From NCBI RefSeq assembly GCF_036898095.1, contig NC_090726.1:42406614-42470613 (forward strand): DNA of 64,000 bases, in the 5' to 3' direction. The notes beneath the pieces are model-generated. The model saw only the letters and a list, made by a program, of their open reading frames with translations. It searched no databases and had not been told where the DNA came from. The DNA comes from Palaemon carinicauda (lineage: Eukaryota; Arthropoda; Malacostraca; Decapoda; Palaemonidae). Shown in pieces: positions 48,201 through 57,800 of this stretch (the stretch's first letter is position 1; each line of letters starts with the position of its first letter). Position numbers and translations under genes: made by a program.

Positions 48201-50562
48201 TGGAAACCAGTAGGTCCTGCCTATATAATCTGTGATCACTGGAACTTTGACGAATGGGACTACGCCAGTTGAATCAGCACTGGAATGTTAAAGATTAGTT
48301 AGTCGAATGAGACATTTAGGAAATATTCTTAAAGAGTAAGTGTCTGAGCTATCACAAGGCACATTTAACTGTAATAGGAGCTAACATGAGACAGGTTATG
48401 ATACATTGCATAAGAAGTAAGGTTATCAAAGATCAGTTGGTTACATATTGTAAAGAATATCCCATTAAAGTTTTTTGGTCAATGATTGAGAAAGATTCTC
48501 GTACTTTAGTCTGATTTATGTCTGTGTCTTTCCCATTATAATCAGCTCTTCTGGAAGGACACTGCAAAATCAAACCATTGTTCTCTAATCTCAGGTGGTG
48601 CCATAGTGTGTATCATGGTCTTCACCTGTCTTGGGTTCTCTACGGGTAGTGCCATAGCCTCTGGACCATAGTCTTCCACAGTCTTGGATTAGAGTTCCCT
48701 TGCTAATTGGCACACTCTGGCATAATATTATGTTTCCTTATTTCCTTTCTTCACTGGGCTAGTTTCCCTGTTGAACCCCTTGGGTATATAGCATCTTGCT
48801 TTTCCAACTAGGACAGTAGCTTAGCTAGCAATAATGATAATCATCTCACTCCTAAAAAACTGAGAAGTTGAATAACTTACCTGTTAAACACAGCTATGTC
48901 TGGAGTCCAAACATCCGTCTGATCGAAATGAACTCTGTTAATATTCATGTAGTTTTTAGGTTCCCAGTTGAGGTGCTCGTCTGTCCATGACTGCAAATGT
49001 AAGAGGGTTTAGATTTATATTGTCAGCCTGTTGATTATAGACCAAGTAAAATCACAAGTAGATTGCAAGATTTCCTTAGAGTTTATTTTCATATTTTTTT
49101 AGGCCTTTGCGTCAATAGGCGTAGGAGGAGATGATGGTGATTTTCATATATAGTTAGCAGGCTTATTTTTTGGGGTACTAGGCTAAAGATCATATTCCAT
49201 TTATCCTTTGGAGATTCCAGCTGATTTCTTATAGTGAATCTCAAAACAAATTGACAAAGATGGCACTCAATAGAATATGATTTCATCAAGGCCTTCTAAG
49301 AGGGAAAAATGTAACTAATTCCTTGAAGTAATATGGGCATTACAAAAAGGATACCTCATATAAATGGTTGGTAATGAAGTCTTTGAATTATTAAAAATCT
49401 TAGCCTTTTATACTAGGTAAGAGGGTGTACTTTGCAACGAAAGTTCATACATTTCTTCACCTGTTATTTAAATACACATAGACAGTAAGGAAAGCATAAC
49501 CTATCACCATCTTTTTTCTGCGGAGGTCATCAAGTTCTTTAAAAGTTTAAGAATATTCTTTATAAATTTTGACAGAAGTTGTAACCATTTGTGTCATAGA
49601 GAGGAGTCTACTTCATCAATATTTAACGTTTTCATGATATTGTTAGTGATTGGGAAAGTTGAGAAGACCTCTTTATTGGGATAACGGGAGGCTGCGGAAG
49701 AAAGCTCTCAAGTTAAGGAAAGAAAATACATAGGTTCATTTGTTTTATTCAGGACTATATACTCGTCTCTTTCTCTATTTAAGGCATTTAAATCCGTTTA
49801 AGAGGTTAGTTAGTCCGTTCCAATTTTTCGACCTTTCTCGTTGATGCGCTGGGCCATCCTAATCATATTGTTTGCCGTTTGAATATTAGGATTTAAGAAT
49901 TTATTGTTTTACTATGACAAAAGCTATTTTGAATTGACTGAAGTTTCTTAATCGACATAACATCTTATGAGTTAAGATGATTTAGATGTTTTAAGAACTC
50001 ATGACTAAGGACGCGATGCCACTCACCATGATTGACCATGCGTTGACTGTCATCTGCTGCTTCAAATCGTCCTGTTAAGGAAAAAAAAATTATCCGTTCT
50101 GTCATTGGTTTAGTATACTGATAAGATATCAGAAGAAATGATGAAGTAAGCATTATGATATTTGAAATATCTTGAACAATCCTTATCAAGAAGTAGAAAA
50201 TTCCAGTGAAAGCTGAAATATACAGTTAATTTATACGAGTACTCAAGATCTGATAAGATTGGTTCAACGGATCAGGTGAAGCAATGACAATTCATCCAAC
50301 ATTCTGTGGAATTCTTAAAAGGTATATATTTGTCAATATTCAACCCATTTCTAAAAAGATTTAATTCCCCCCAAACTCACCACATCTAAGCTGGATAGAT
50401 ATAGACCCAAATAAACTGTAGTATTATGGCTGGGGTTCTTGACTGGTCTGGCATCCTTGTTGTAGTTTTTCAGCTTGTCTTCATAAAGGCGTGCAATCCA
50501 GTTCTCCTTGACCGGTTCACTCTCTTCTGTCCAGCCACTGAAATCGTCGAATGACATGTTTC
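38197..50562 (-). CDS. nAChR-like Cys-loop receptor subunit (8 joined exons)
   Basis: This is a spliced neuronal-type ligand-gated ion channel subunit of the plasma membrane. Exons in coding order are 50562-50381, 50071-50027, 48990-48881, 48279-48057, 41207-41033, 40695-40540, 39128-38962 and 38388-38197. All have AG/GT borders and matching phases (1, 0, 0, 2, 0, 1, 1, 0) and give 416 residues to a TAA. Visible parts are the N-terminal helix (RLYEDKLKNYN), loop D Trp73, loop A WTPD 104-107, a Cys-loop Cys147-Cys161 with 13 residues between, loop B GSW 166-168, and four membrane helices at about 238-257, 265-287, 299-320 and 391-412. The second and third exons (45 and 110 bp) have the sizes classical in nAChR genes. 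The signal peptide lies upstream and was not identified. Loop C lacks the paired cysteines, so this is a non-alpha-type subunit. Confidence 0.9.
38962..39128 (-). CDS. Receptor exon I: TM3 and start of cytoplasmic loop
   Basis: The acceptor is ccccactag before 39128 and the donor is GAG|GTATGT at 38962. It starts in phase 1 and ends in phase 0. Joined to exon H it gives PVPFVRYYSGTTILTLIS and STLFLTTHACC, matching the position and length of TM3. The following S/T-rich stretch is the intracellular loop, which is short (about 70 residues with exon J). An alternative frame through this exon also lacks stops until its end, but it would break the phase with exon H. Confidence 0.8.
40090..40470. 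repeat. Degenerate tandem repeat in receptor intron H-I
   Basis: A unit of about 42-46 bp built around 'cccatcagacagtacactaaa' and 'gacacaagg' recurs about nine times with much divergence. A stray related unit lies near 39460-39500. Confidence 0.75.
40540..40695 (-). CDS. Receptor exon H: TM1 end, TM2
   Basis: The acceptor is tttaacag before 40695 and the donor is TAG|GTAAGT. It translates to VVMIVVLLTYALPLNS, then SRLIMHLFALAILIGCYLT and FSSLPNNGGPVPFV. The LP turn after TM1 and the LP plus 'VP' after TM2 are placed as in nAChRs, but the GEK motif before TM2 is replaced by YSR. Confidence 0.88.
41033..41207 (-). CDS. Receptor exon G: loop C region, pre-TM1
   Basis: The acceptor is tcttcttacag before 41207 and the donor is TTAG|GTAAGA. 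It reads VMMSNYEPNNNWKLLNVK, then NEKYVEINFSFKVKRLAKSH and ATYITTTAL. The final beta strands and the basic pre-M1 linker are clear. The vicinal Cys-Cys pair of alpha subunits is absent. Confidence 0.88.
41273..41460. repeat. E3 5' inverted terminal repeat
   Basis: Outer edge 'tttttcaatattaaacttac', then 'ccgataatcatgtagctg' and about 140 bp complementary to the 3' end of E3. Confidence 0.88.
41637..43828 (+). pseudogene. E3 gag-like remnant
   Basis: ATG GCC GAC CCT at 41637 matches the MADPS start of E2 gag but loses frame within 30 codons. From 42561 a second segment (SVVREGTSVRASRPPSPGPL) matches the E2 region after its coiled middle (SVATEGSSVRACRLPSPRPL). 43025-43766 is a Q/P/L-rich stretch in the position of the repeat tract. 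An (AG)n run at 42231-42262 and many frameshifts show it is not functional. Confidence 0.75.
43922..44232. repeat. 16-bp minisatellite inside E3
   Basis: About 20 copies of a 16-mer of the form cagcatgctctgcata with substitutions at a few fixed positions (g/a, a/t). Since 16 is not a multiple of three, all three frames show the same peptide repeat. It replaces part of the gag/RT region present in E1 and E2. The unit contains the palindrome GCATGC. Confidence 0.93.
44780..46010 (+). pseudogene. E3 RT-RNase H remnant
   Basis: The RT palm is mostly gone. The catalytic box survives only as APSDDWLLRAP at about 44829, so the Tyr-Leu of YLDD is lost. RNase H sequences follow: LLSDASDTGWGATLDG, NCKELLAVILAL and DSDNTTALAYIFKQGG, with stops at TAG 45565-45567 and others (45690-45692, 45776-45778). 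Frames change near 44936 and 45290. Confidence 0.8.
46000..47156 (+). pseudogene. E3 tyrosine recombinase, catalytic Arg replaced
   Basis: ARGFSKEAAIAIAKARRTS, GYRSMLAAVFRHRGLDLS and, after frameshifts between 46527 and 46926, LLKVRTHEVGAVATSVAF and SVFASFYLKDV. The H-x-x-R box reads H-E-V-G, so the catalytic arginine is Gly. The frame is also broken near 46526 and by several stops up to 46900. Confidence 0.85.
47545..47640. repeat. E3 internal complementary region
   Basis: 'cagctacatgattatcgggt' onward to 'attgaaaaa' is the exact complement of 41273-41310. It is directly followed by 'aaaaatgttatttttattag', the complement of the right outer edge. Confidence 0.88.
47680..47876. repeat. E3 3' inverted terminal repeat
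   Basis: Complement of the 5' repeat, ending with 'gggtaagtatattcaaaaat' and an A/T-rich outer edge. Confidence 0.85.
48057..48279 (-). CDS. Receptor exon F: Cys-loop exon
   Basis: The acceptor is ttaacattccag before 48279 and the donor is GAT|GTAAGA. It carries YWFPPTHITVN, then Cys147, the ELDISEWPSDQHE loop and Cys161, followed by RMGSWSHHGQQIDI. The disulfide loop with a Trp-Pro and Asp is diagnostic of the pentameric ligand-gated channel superfamily. Confidence 0.95.
48544..48840 (+). mobile_element. LINE 3'UTR/tail fragment in receptor intron E-F
   Basis: 'gctcttctggaaggacactg', 'aatcaaaccattgttctcta' and the final 'tatagcatcttgcttttcc' block match the LINE 3' sequence at 13478-14134. 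The AAT tail has decayed to 'aataatgataat'. Confidence 0.75.
48881..48990 (-). CDS. Receptor exon E: loop A
   Basis: The acceptor is cttacatttgcag and the donor is AACAG|GTAAGT. The 110-bp exon encodes SWTDEHLNWEPKNYMNINRV and HFDQTDVWTPDIAVFN. The WxPD motif is the loop A hallmark. Confidence 0.95.
50027..50071 (-). CDS. Receptor exon D: 45-bp loop D exon
   Basis: The acceptor is ccttaacag and the donor is ATG|GTGAGT. It encodes DDLKQQMTVNAWSIM, phase 0 at both ends. A 45-bp exon here is typical of nAChR genes. The Trp corresponds to the complementary-face aromatic residue. Confidence 0.93.
50381..50562 (-). CDS. Receptor exon C: first ligand-binding-domain exon
   Basis: The acceptor is tctcttgcag before 50562 and the donor is GATGTG|GTGAGT. 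It reads NMSFDDFSGWTEESEP, then NWIARLYEDKLKNYNK and NTTVYLGLYLSSLDV, the N-terminal helix and first beta strand. It begins in phase 1, so at least one coding exon must lie upstream. Confidence 0.9.
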
Positions 50563-50821
50563 CTGCAAGAGATATATTGATAAATTCATTATTCACTCTC
50601 TTCTTCAAGGAACGCATTCTGTATTTGCCTATTCGATATGTACTGTTATAGTTGAAGGTGTACAAGATGGTTCTAAATCTTTTATTTTCTTTAAAAGCTG
50701 ACCATAAGTTTCCTCAGATTTATTTTGGTAGTAGCAACACAAATACCAGTGGTAATGAAGTTTTTTTTTTCTCTAAAACCATGCACAGCATACAATTGGT
50801 GAAACAACAATGGAACAGTCT

Positions 50822-50824
<3 letters not shown>

Positions 50825-50909
<85 letters not shown>

Positions 50910-50953
50910 ATATTTATATTTATATATGTGTATATATAGATATATATATATGC

Positions 50954-51032
<79 letters not shown>
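50825..51032. repeat. (TA)n microsatellite in receptor intron
   Basis: Two long TA runs separated by about 50 bp of impure repeat at 50900-50955. Shorter TA/TG runs follow at 51178-51260. Confidence 0.95.
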
Positions 51033-51035
<3 letters not shown>

Positions 51036-51467
51036 TATATATTTCTGTCAGCAGCATTGCCAGACGTGTCTCTGGGAAGGGTATAGAGAGTAGTTATACC
51101 CTCGTTAGAAAGGTTGGGTGTGCATAGATATCTAAATATTGGGCTCTTATTTTTGACGGGTCATGTACACTAGTATATGAATATATACAATATATATTGA
51201 TATATATGTGTATATATATGTATATATATATTATTATAGTATGTGTATATTCATATATATGTATTGAGATTAATAAGGTAATCTCCGGATTTTTTAATCT
51301 ATGAATTGGTCATGAACGAGTCGACTGATGTATAAAAACTGCTGACTTGACACGATTTCGAAGAAATTGTAACCAACAACTGATTAAGGAAGATAGGAGA
51401 GAAAATCATCGAAGATCACTTTATAGTATCTTATCATCTTGACTTCATCTTAAACCGGTGATTCTTC

Positions 51468-51545
51468 TTCTTCTTCTTCTTCTTCTTCTTCTTCTTCTTC
51501 TTCTTCTTCTTCTTCTTCTTCTTCTTCTTCTTCTTCTTCTTCTTC
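51468..51545. repeat. (TTC)n microsatellite
   Basis: About 26 perfect TTC units. The polypurine-polypyrimidine strand bias could form triplex DNA. Confidence 0.97.
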
Positions 51546-51639
51546 AAGTGTCATCTGAAGACTGACCATCCTTACTGGGATCATGTGACTTTTGTTTCGT
51601 CTTCAGTTTTGATCCAAAAGGATACGAAAGATACATTTG

Positions 51640-52135
51640 ATTTGAAGTGGATATTGACTCTTTCAATAGGAGAAACCCTAATTGTAAATGGATATTGAAT
51701 CTTTCAACAAGATAAACCCTAATTGTAAGTGGATATTGAATCTTTCAATAAGAGAAATTCTAATTTGAAGTGGATATTGACTCTTTCAATAAGAGAAACT
51801 TTATTTTTAAGTAGAAATTGGTTCTTTCAATAATAAGAACTAATTTGAAATTGATATTGGCTATTTCAATAACAGAAACTATAATTTGAATGGGATATTG
51901 GCTCTTTCAATAAGAGAAACTGTAATTTGAAGTGGATATTGACTCTTTTAGTAAGAGAAACTCTAATTGTAAGTGGATATTGGCTGCTTCAATAAGAGAA
52001 ACTCCAATTTGAAGTGGATATTGACTCTTTCAATAACAGCAGCTCTAATTTGAATTGGATATTGGCTCTTTTAATAACAGAAACTAATTTGAAGTGGATA
52101 TTGACTCTTTCAATAATTGAAACTCAGTTTCAGCT
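51640..52135. repeat. Degenerate ~41-bp tandem repeat
   Basis: About 12 diverged copies of a unit containing 'gaagtggatattgactctttcaataagagaaact' variants (for example 'tggatattgaatctttcaa' and 'tggatattggctctttcaa'). It lies between candidate exon B and exon C, so probably in an intron of the receptor gene. Confidence 0.85.
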
Positions 52136-52156
52136 TTTATGAAAGAAGAAAAAGAG

Positions 52157-52320
52157 AAAATTAATAATAAGCAGGCTGCTATAAGCCCAAGGGAAAGATA
52201 GCCCAGTGAATAAAGGAAATAAAGAAATAAATAAACTGCAAGAGAGATAATGAACAATTAATATTAAATATTTTCACAACAGTAATAACATTGATACATT
52301 TTTCATATATAGACTATTTT
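52157..52320 (-). mobile_element. LINE 3' end fragment
   Basis: Complement of the LINE tail: short AAT remnant, 'ctgctataagcccaaggg', 'gatagcccagtgaataaagg', then 3'UTR to about 52320. Confidence 0.75.
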
Positions 52321-52671
52321 CCCATAAACTTTCACTCTGTTTACAGGTCCTCATCCTATATAGTAAAATACATAAAACATAGAATAGGGATTACTTCAGA
52401 CCTAACAAAGTAGTTTGCATGTTTCCTCAGCCGAAACTTATACTTCAAAGATAATCTTTTATTTTATCTTTATCTTCATTTTTTTTTTCACCAATGTTCC
52501 AAAGGTATTCTGGTCTATAATCAGAGAGATAAATGCTCTGATAAGAATTCGAGGTTCGAGTTATTATGAGAAAGATGGTTCTTACTATGTTGTAGATAAA
52601 GTGTATGTTTTATATCTAAAAATGCATCGAAGTCTACCGTGACCTAGGATTGGTGTATCTTCTTCTTTCCC

Positions 52672-53020
52672 TACATTAAGGGGTGGGCTGCCTGATGCGC
52701 TCTCTCCAATGCCTTCTGTCAAAGCGTCTATTCTATCCCACCACTATCCTTACATTAAGGGGTCGGTTGCCTAATGCCCCCTCGCCAATGCCTTCCATCA
52801 AAGCATCTATTCTATCTCACCACTATCCCTACATTAAGGGGTCGGTTGCCCGACGCGCCCTCTCTAATGCCTTCTAGCAAAGCATCTCGTCTATCCCACA
52901 ACTATCCCTACATTAAGGGGTCGGTTGCCTGACGCGCCCTCTCTAATGCCTTCTAGCAAAGCATCTCGTCTATCCCACAACTATCCCTACATTAAGGGGT
53001 TGGTTGCCTGATGTACTGCA
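52672..53020. repeat. 79-80-bp tandem repeat
   Basis: 'acattaaggggt' recurs at about 52672, 52751, 52830, 52910 and 52990, each followed by 'ggttgcctgatgc' variants and 'ctctaatgccttctagcaaa'. Copies 3 and 4 are almost identical. Confidence 0.9.
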
Positions 53021-53835
53021 TAGGACCCAACTTCCTTGATATCTCAGTGTGCTCAATTTTTTGTCTAAATTTGATAAAATCAATATTCTTGGGGGCATTG
53101 GGGCCATCAGTCCACCCTTTGGGGTGTCCCTGTAAGTTATGCTAAATGGTGTTTACAGCGCCGTTTCGGCCCTTAGCTGCAATCTAGTTTTAGCCTTCTG
53201 CCATACCTTCCTTCCTTGCTTTCCAACCTCCTAGGTTCGCTTCAGGCGAGGGGATTGATCCCGCTTGGTTTTGTCCTCGGGGATTCGGGAATTAGATCGG
53301 TGAAGACCGATGAGGCCCTTCACACGCTGTCCGCTAGGAAGAATTTCCGAGCGGTAGTGATATACAAGCTGTTTGCACTGCTAACCCGCGGGGTTCCAGT
53401 GTAGCGGCTTATAGGAACTACGAGGCCGCTCAGGGAAATTCCTCTCGCGTGAAGACATACTTTATAACGAGGAAATATTTCCGCACGGAACAAATCTGCT
53501 CGTGTAAAGCAAGCTTAAATCTTTACCCTTCATTGCAACTTGGCACTGGATGGTCTCCCTGATCATAGCGGTAGAGCGTTTGGCTCAAATTCATAAGTAA
53601 GCCTTAAGCTATCGTAAATTAAAGAGATAGTTCTGTATTAGTTGCTATCTCTGATCAAGAGTTTTTTATGCTGGAGCCTAAAAGACAGAACTTAATGCCC
53701 TTATGAGCTCCATGCCTAGCCAATGAGTATTTTATTTAGAATAGTTGACACAATATAGCTATATGTCACAACAGTGATGGTCTTCAAAGAGGATTCATGT
53801 TTAAAGGTTACTCATGAGGAGCAATGACAAGGGCC
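53021..53835. other. No gene recognised
   Basis: The open frame at 53216-53404 (plus strand) has a protein-like composition (LGFVLGDSGIRSVKTDEA) but no motif I recognise. A G+C-richer patch at 53260-53460 contrasts with its surroundings. Nothing else could be supported. Confidence 0.35.
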
Positions 53836-53839
53836 AGGA

Positions 53840-54200
53840 CTATATCCTGGAGACCAAGAAAGTCCCTCCACCCAAGCTAGGACCAGTTAAGACCATGTAT
53901 TGGCTGCTGATGACTCAGCAGGTGGACCTACTATATCCTGGAGACCAATCAAGTCCTTCCTCCACCTAAGCTAGGACTAGGGAAGACCATTCATTGGCTG
54001 CTGATGACTCAGAAGATGAACTGGCTAAATCCTGGAGACTAAGCAAGTTCATCCTCCACCCAAGCTATGACCAGGGAAGACCATACAATGGCTGCTGATG
54101 ACTCAGAAGATGAACCTGCTATATCCAGGAGACTAAGCAAGTCCCACCTCCACCCAAGCTAGGACCAGGGAAGACCATACATTGACTGCTGATGACCCCC
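53840..54200. repeat. Four ~93-bp tandem units of SINE-body sequence
   Basis: 'tatatcctggagaccaa' or a variant starts units at about 53842, 53934, 54027 and 54120. Each continues with 'cacccaagctaggacc' and 'ggctgctgatgactcag'. The same segment makes up the 72-bp satellite, but here the unit includes an extra 'cctggagaccaagcaagtcc' piece, so this is a separate expansion. Confidence 0.85.
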
Positions 54201-54260
54201 CTCCAAAGTTCTTAGTCATGTAAGGTTATGAACAGTAGTGAAAACAGACAAAAAACAAAC

Positions 54261-54355
54261 CTATACTGAAGAATGCATGGTTCCCATCAAACTCAACAGC
54301 AGGAGTTGAAAGAGTGTGATCCCAAATTGAAGATAGAGAAAATGGTACAGTAATA
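54261..54355 (-). CDS. Candidate upstream receptor exon B
   Basis: Open minus-strand segment ending at a donor (ATAG|GTTTGT) in phase 1, exactly what exon C requires. It reads ITVPFSLSSIWDHTL and VEFDGNHAFFSIG. The proposed acceptor (aaaacag) lacks a pyrimidine tract and the donor is non-optimal. I do not recognise the domain. Confidence 0.4.
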
Positions 54356-54608
54356 CTGTTTTTACAATATCCCACTTTTTTTTTTTTTTTTTTGGGTTAA
54401 TTTTGTAATATTCATCTATACTGTGCTTCTGTTCTCTTTAAGCTCACTTTTCTTACTGATAGACCTTCAGTTCTGTGCATGGAAGCTGAACAAATCATTG
54501 GTCATATATGGATGTTCCATATGAACAGCTTTGGATAATGATAATAACAATAACAATAACTTTCTAACTTCCAAGTAGTCTGTAATCTTGAATGTGTCGC
54601 TCGCTCAC

Positions 54609-54705
54609 CACCAGTTGAGCTCCATATCAGCTGATAGCATAAGAGGATCCTGGTATCTCGTCACTCCAGTGATGCGATAAGGTGAACATGTTGGGAGTTT
54701 AAAAG
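54609..54705 (-). CDS. Candidate upstream receptor exon A
   Basis: Minus-strand segment reading FKLPTCSPYRITGVTRYQ and LSADMELNW, ending at a good donor (TGGTG|GTGAGC) in phase 2. Joined to exon B it creates a Cys codon and stays open. The acceptor (cttcacaag) is provisional. No domain was recognised. The SINE/satellite array begins about 180 bp further upstream. Confidence 0.35.
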
Positions 54706-54879
54706 CTTGTGAAGGAGTTGATTCATTAAGGCCATGAAAAAATCGTTTTTCTGAGGGGGAGTTTGTGCTTTTATGGAAAGATTTTTTTCTTATTTTCTTT
54801 CTTCTGAAATTGCTGATTCCAACGATGAGGTTAGTAGTTTTTTAAATGGTTTAATGGCTATTAATGAATGGGAGAGGCA

Positions 54880-57800
54880 AGGGACAGTGACGTTGCCTTA
54901 GCTAGTAAGACATTGCCCTAGAGACTGAACATATATACATATGATCAGGTCCCAAGCCCCATCCATCCAAGCTAAGACCAAGGATGGCCAGGCAATGGCT
55001 GCTGATGACTCAGAGCAGCACCCCATCCCCCACTCTACCTAAGCTAAGACCAGGGAGGGCCCGACAGTGGCTGCTGATGACTCAGATCAGGGCCCTAGCC
55101 ACCTCTCCATCCAAGCTAAGACCAGGGAGGGGCAGAGAATGGCTGCTGATGACTCCAATCAGCGCCCTAGCGCCCTTCCTACCCAAGTTAAGACCAGGGA
55201 GGGCCAGAGAATGACTGCTGATGACTCCGATCAGTGCCCTAGCCACCTCTCCACCCAAGCTAAGACCTGCAATGGCCAGGCAATAGCTGCCGATGACTCA
55301 GATCAGCGCCCTAGCCACCTCTCCACCCAAGCTAAGACCTGCAATGGCCAGGCAATAGCTGCCGATGACTCAGATCAGCGCCCTAGCCACCTCTCCACCC
55401 AAGCTAAGACCTGCAATGGCCAGGCAATAGCTGCCGATGACTCAGATCAGCGCCCTAGCCACCTCTCCACCCAAGCTAAGACCTGCAATGGCCAGGCAAT
55501 AGCTGCCGATGACTCAGATCAGCGCCCTAGCCACCTCTCCACCCAAGCTAAGACCTGCAATGGCCAGGCAATAGCTGCCGATGACTCAGATCAGCGCCCT
55601 AGCCACCTCTCCACCCAAGCTAAGACCTGCAATGGCCAGGCAATAGCTGCCGATGACTCAGATCAGCGCCCTAGCCACCTCTCCACCCAAGCTAAGACCT
55701 GCAATGGCCAGGCAATAGCTGCCGATGACTCAGATCAGCGCCCTAGCCACCTCTCCACCCAAGCTAAGACCTGCAATGGCCAGGCAATAGCTGCCGATGA
55801 CTCAGATCAGCGCCCTAGCCACCTCTCCACCCAAGCTAAGACCTGCAATGGCCAGGCAATAGCTGCCGATGACTCAGATCAGCGCCCTAGCCACCTCTCC
55901 ACCCAAGCTAAGACCTGCAATGGCCAGGCAATAGCTGCCGATGACTCAGATCAGCGCCCTAGCCACCTCTCCACCCAAGCTAAGACCTGCAATGGCCAGG
56001 CAATAGCTGCCGATGACTCAGATCAGCGCCCTAGCCACCTCTCCACCCAAGCTAAGACCTGCAATGGCCAGGCAATAGCTGCCGATGACTCAGATCAGCG
56101 CCCTAGCCACCTCTCCACCCAAGCTAAGACCTGCAATGGCCAGGCAATAGCTGCCGATGACTCAGATCAGCGCCCTAGCCACCTCTCCACCCAAGCTAAG
56201 ACCTGCAATGGCCAGGCAATAGCTGCCGATGACTCAGATCAGCGCCCTAGCCACCTCTCCACCCAAGCTAAGACCTGCAATGGCCAGGCAATAGCTGCCG
56301 ATGACTCAGATCAGCGCCCTAGCCACCTCTCCACCCAAGCTAAGACCTGCAATGGCCAGGCAATAGCTGCCGATGACTCAGATCAGCGCCCTAGCCACCT
56401 CTCCACCCAAGCTAAGACCTGCAATGGCCAGGCAATAGCTGCCGATGACTCAGATCAGCGCCCTAGCCACCTCTCCACCCAAGCTAAGACCTGCAATGGC
56501 CAGGCAATAGCTGCCGATGACTCAGATCAGCGCCCTAGCCACCTCTCCACCCAAGCTAAGACCTGCAATGGCCAGGCAATAGCTGCCGATGACTCAGATC
56601 AGCGCCCTAGCCACCTCTCCACCCAAGCTAAGACCTGCAATGGCCAGGCAATAGCTGCCGATGACTCAGATCAGCGCCCTAGCCACCTCTCCACCCAAGC
56701 TAAGACCTGCAATGGCCAGGCAATAGCTGCCGATGACTCAGATCAGCGCCCTAGCCACCTCTCCACCCAAGCTAAGACCTGCAATGGCCAGGCAATAGCT
56801 GCCGATGACTCAGATCAGCGCCCTAGCCACCTCTCCACCCAAGCTAAGACCTGCAATGGCCAGGCAATAGCTGCCGATGACTCAGATCAGCGCCCTAGCC
56901 ACCTCTCCACCCAAGCTAAGACCTGCAATGGCCAGGCAATAGCTGCCGATGACTCAGATCAGCGCCCTAGCCACCTCTCCACCCAAGCTAAGACCTGCAA
57001 TGGCCAGGCAATAGCTGCCGATGACTCAGATCAGCGCCCTAGCCACCTCTCCACCCAAGCTAAGACCTGCAATGGCCAGGCAATAGCTGCCGATGACTCA
57101 GATCAGCGCCCTAGCCACCTCTCCACCCAAGCTAAGACCTGCAATGGCAAGGCAATAGCTGCCGATGACTCAGATCAGCGCCCTAGCCACCTCTCCACCC
57201 AAGCTAAGACCAGGGAGGGCCAGAGAATGGCTGCCGATGACTCAGATCAGCGCCCTAGCCACCTCTCCACCCAAGCTAAGACCAGGGAGGGCCAGAGAAT
57301 GGCTGCTGATGACTCAGATCAGTGCCCTAGCCACCTCTCCACCCAAGCTAAGACCTGCAATGGCCAGGCAATAGCTGCCGATGACTCAGATCAGCGCCCT
57401 AGCCACCTCTCCACCCAAGCTAAGACCAGGGAGGGCCAGAGAATGGCTGCTGATGACTCAGATCAGTGCCCTAGCCACCTCTCCACCCAAGCTAAGACCT
57501 GCAATGGCCAGGCAATAGCTGCCGATGACTCAGATCAGCGCCCTAGCCACCTCTCCACCCAAGCTAAGACCAGGGAGGGCCAGAGAATGGCTGCTGATGA
57601 CTCAGATCAGTGCCCTAGCCACCTCTCCACCCAAGCTAAGACCTGCAATGGCCAGGCAATAGCTGCCGATGACTCAGATCAGCGCCCTAGCCACCTCTCC
57701 ACCCAAGCTAAGACCAGGGAGGGCCAGAGAATGGCTGCTGATGACTCAGATCAGTGCCCTAGCCACCTCTCCACCCAAGCTAAGACCTGCAATGGCCAGG

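Noticed and set aside
53216..53404. Plus-strand 62-codon frame as a gene
   Set aside because: No motif and no neighbouring exon; G+C-rich patch between repeats.
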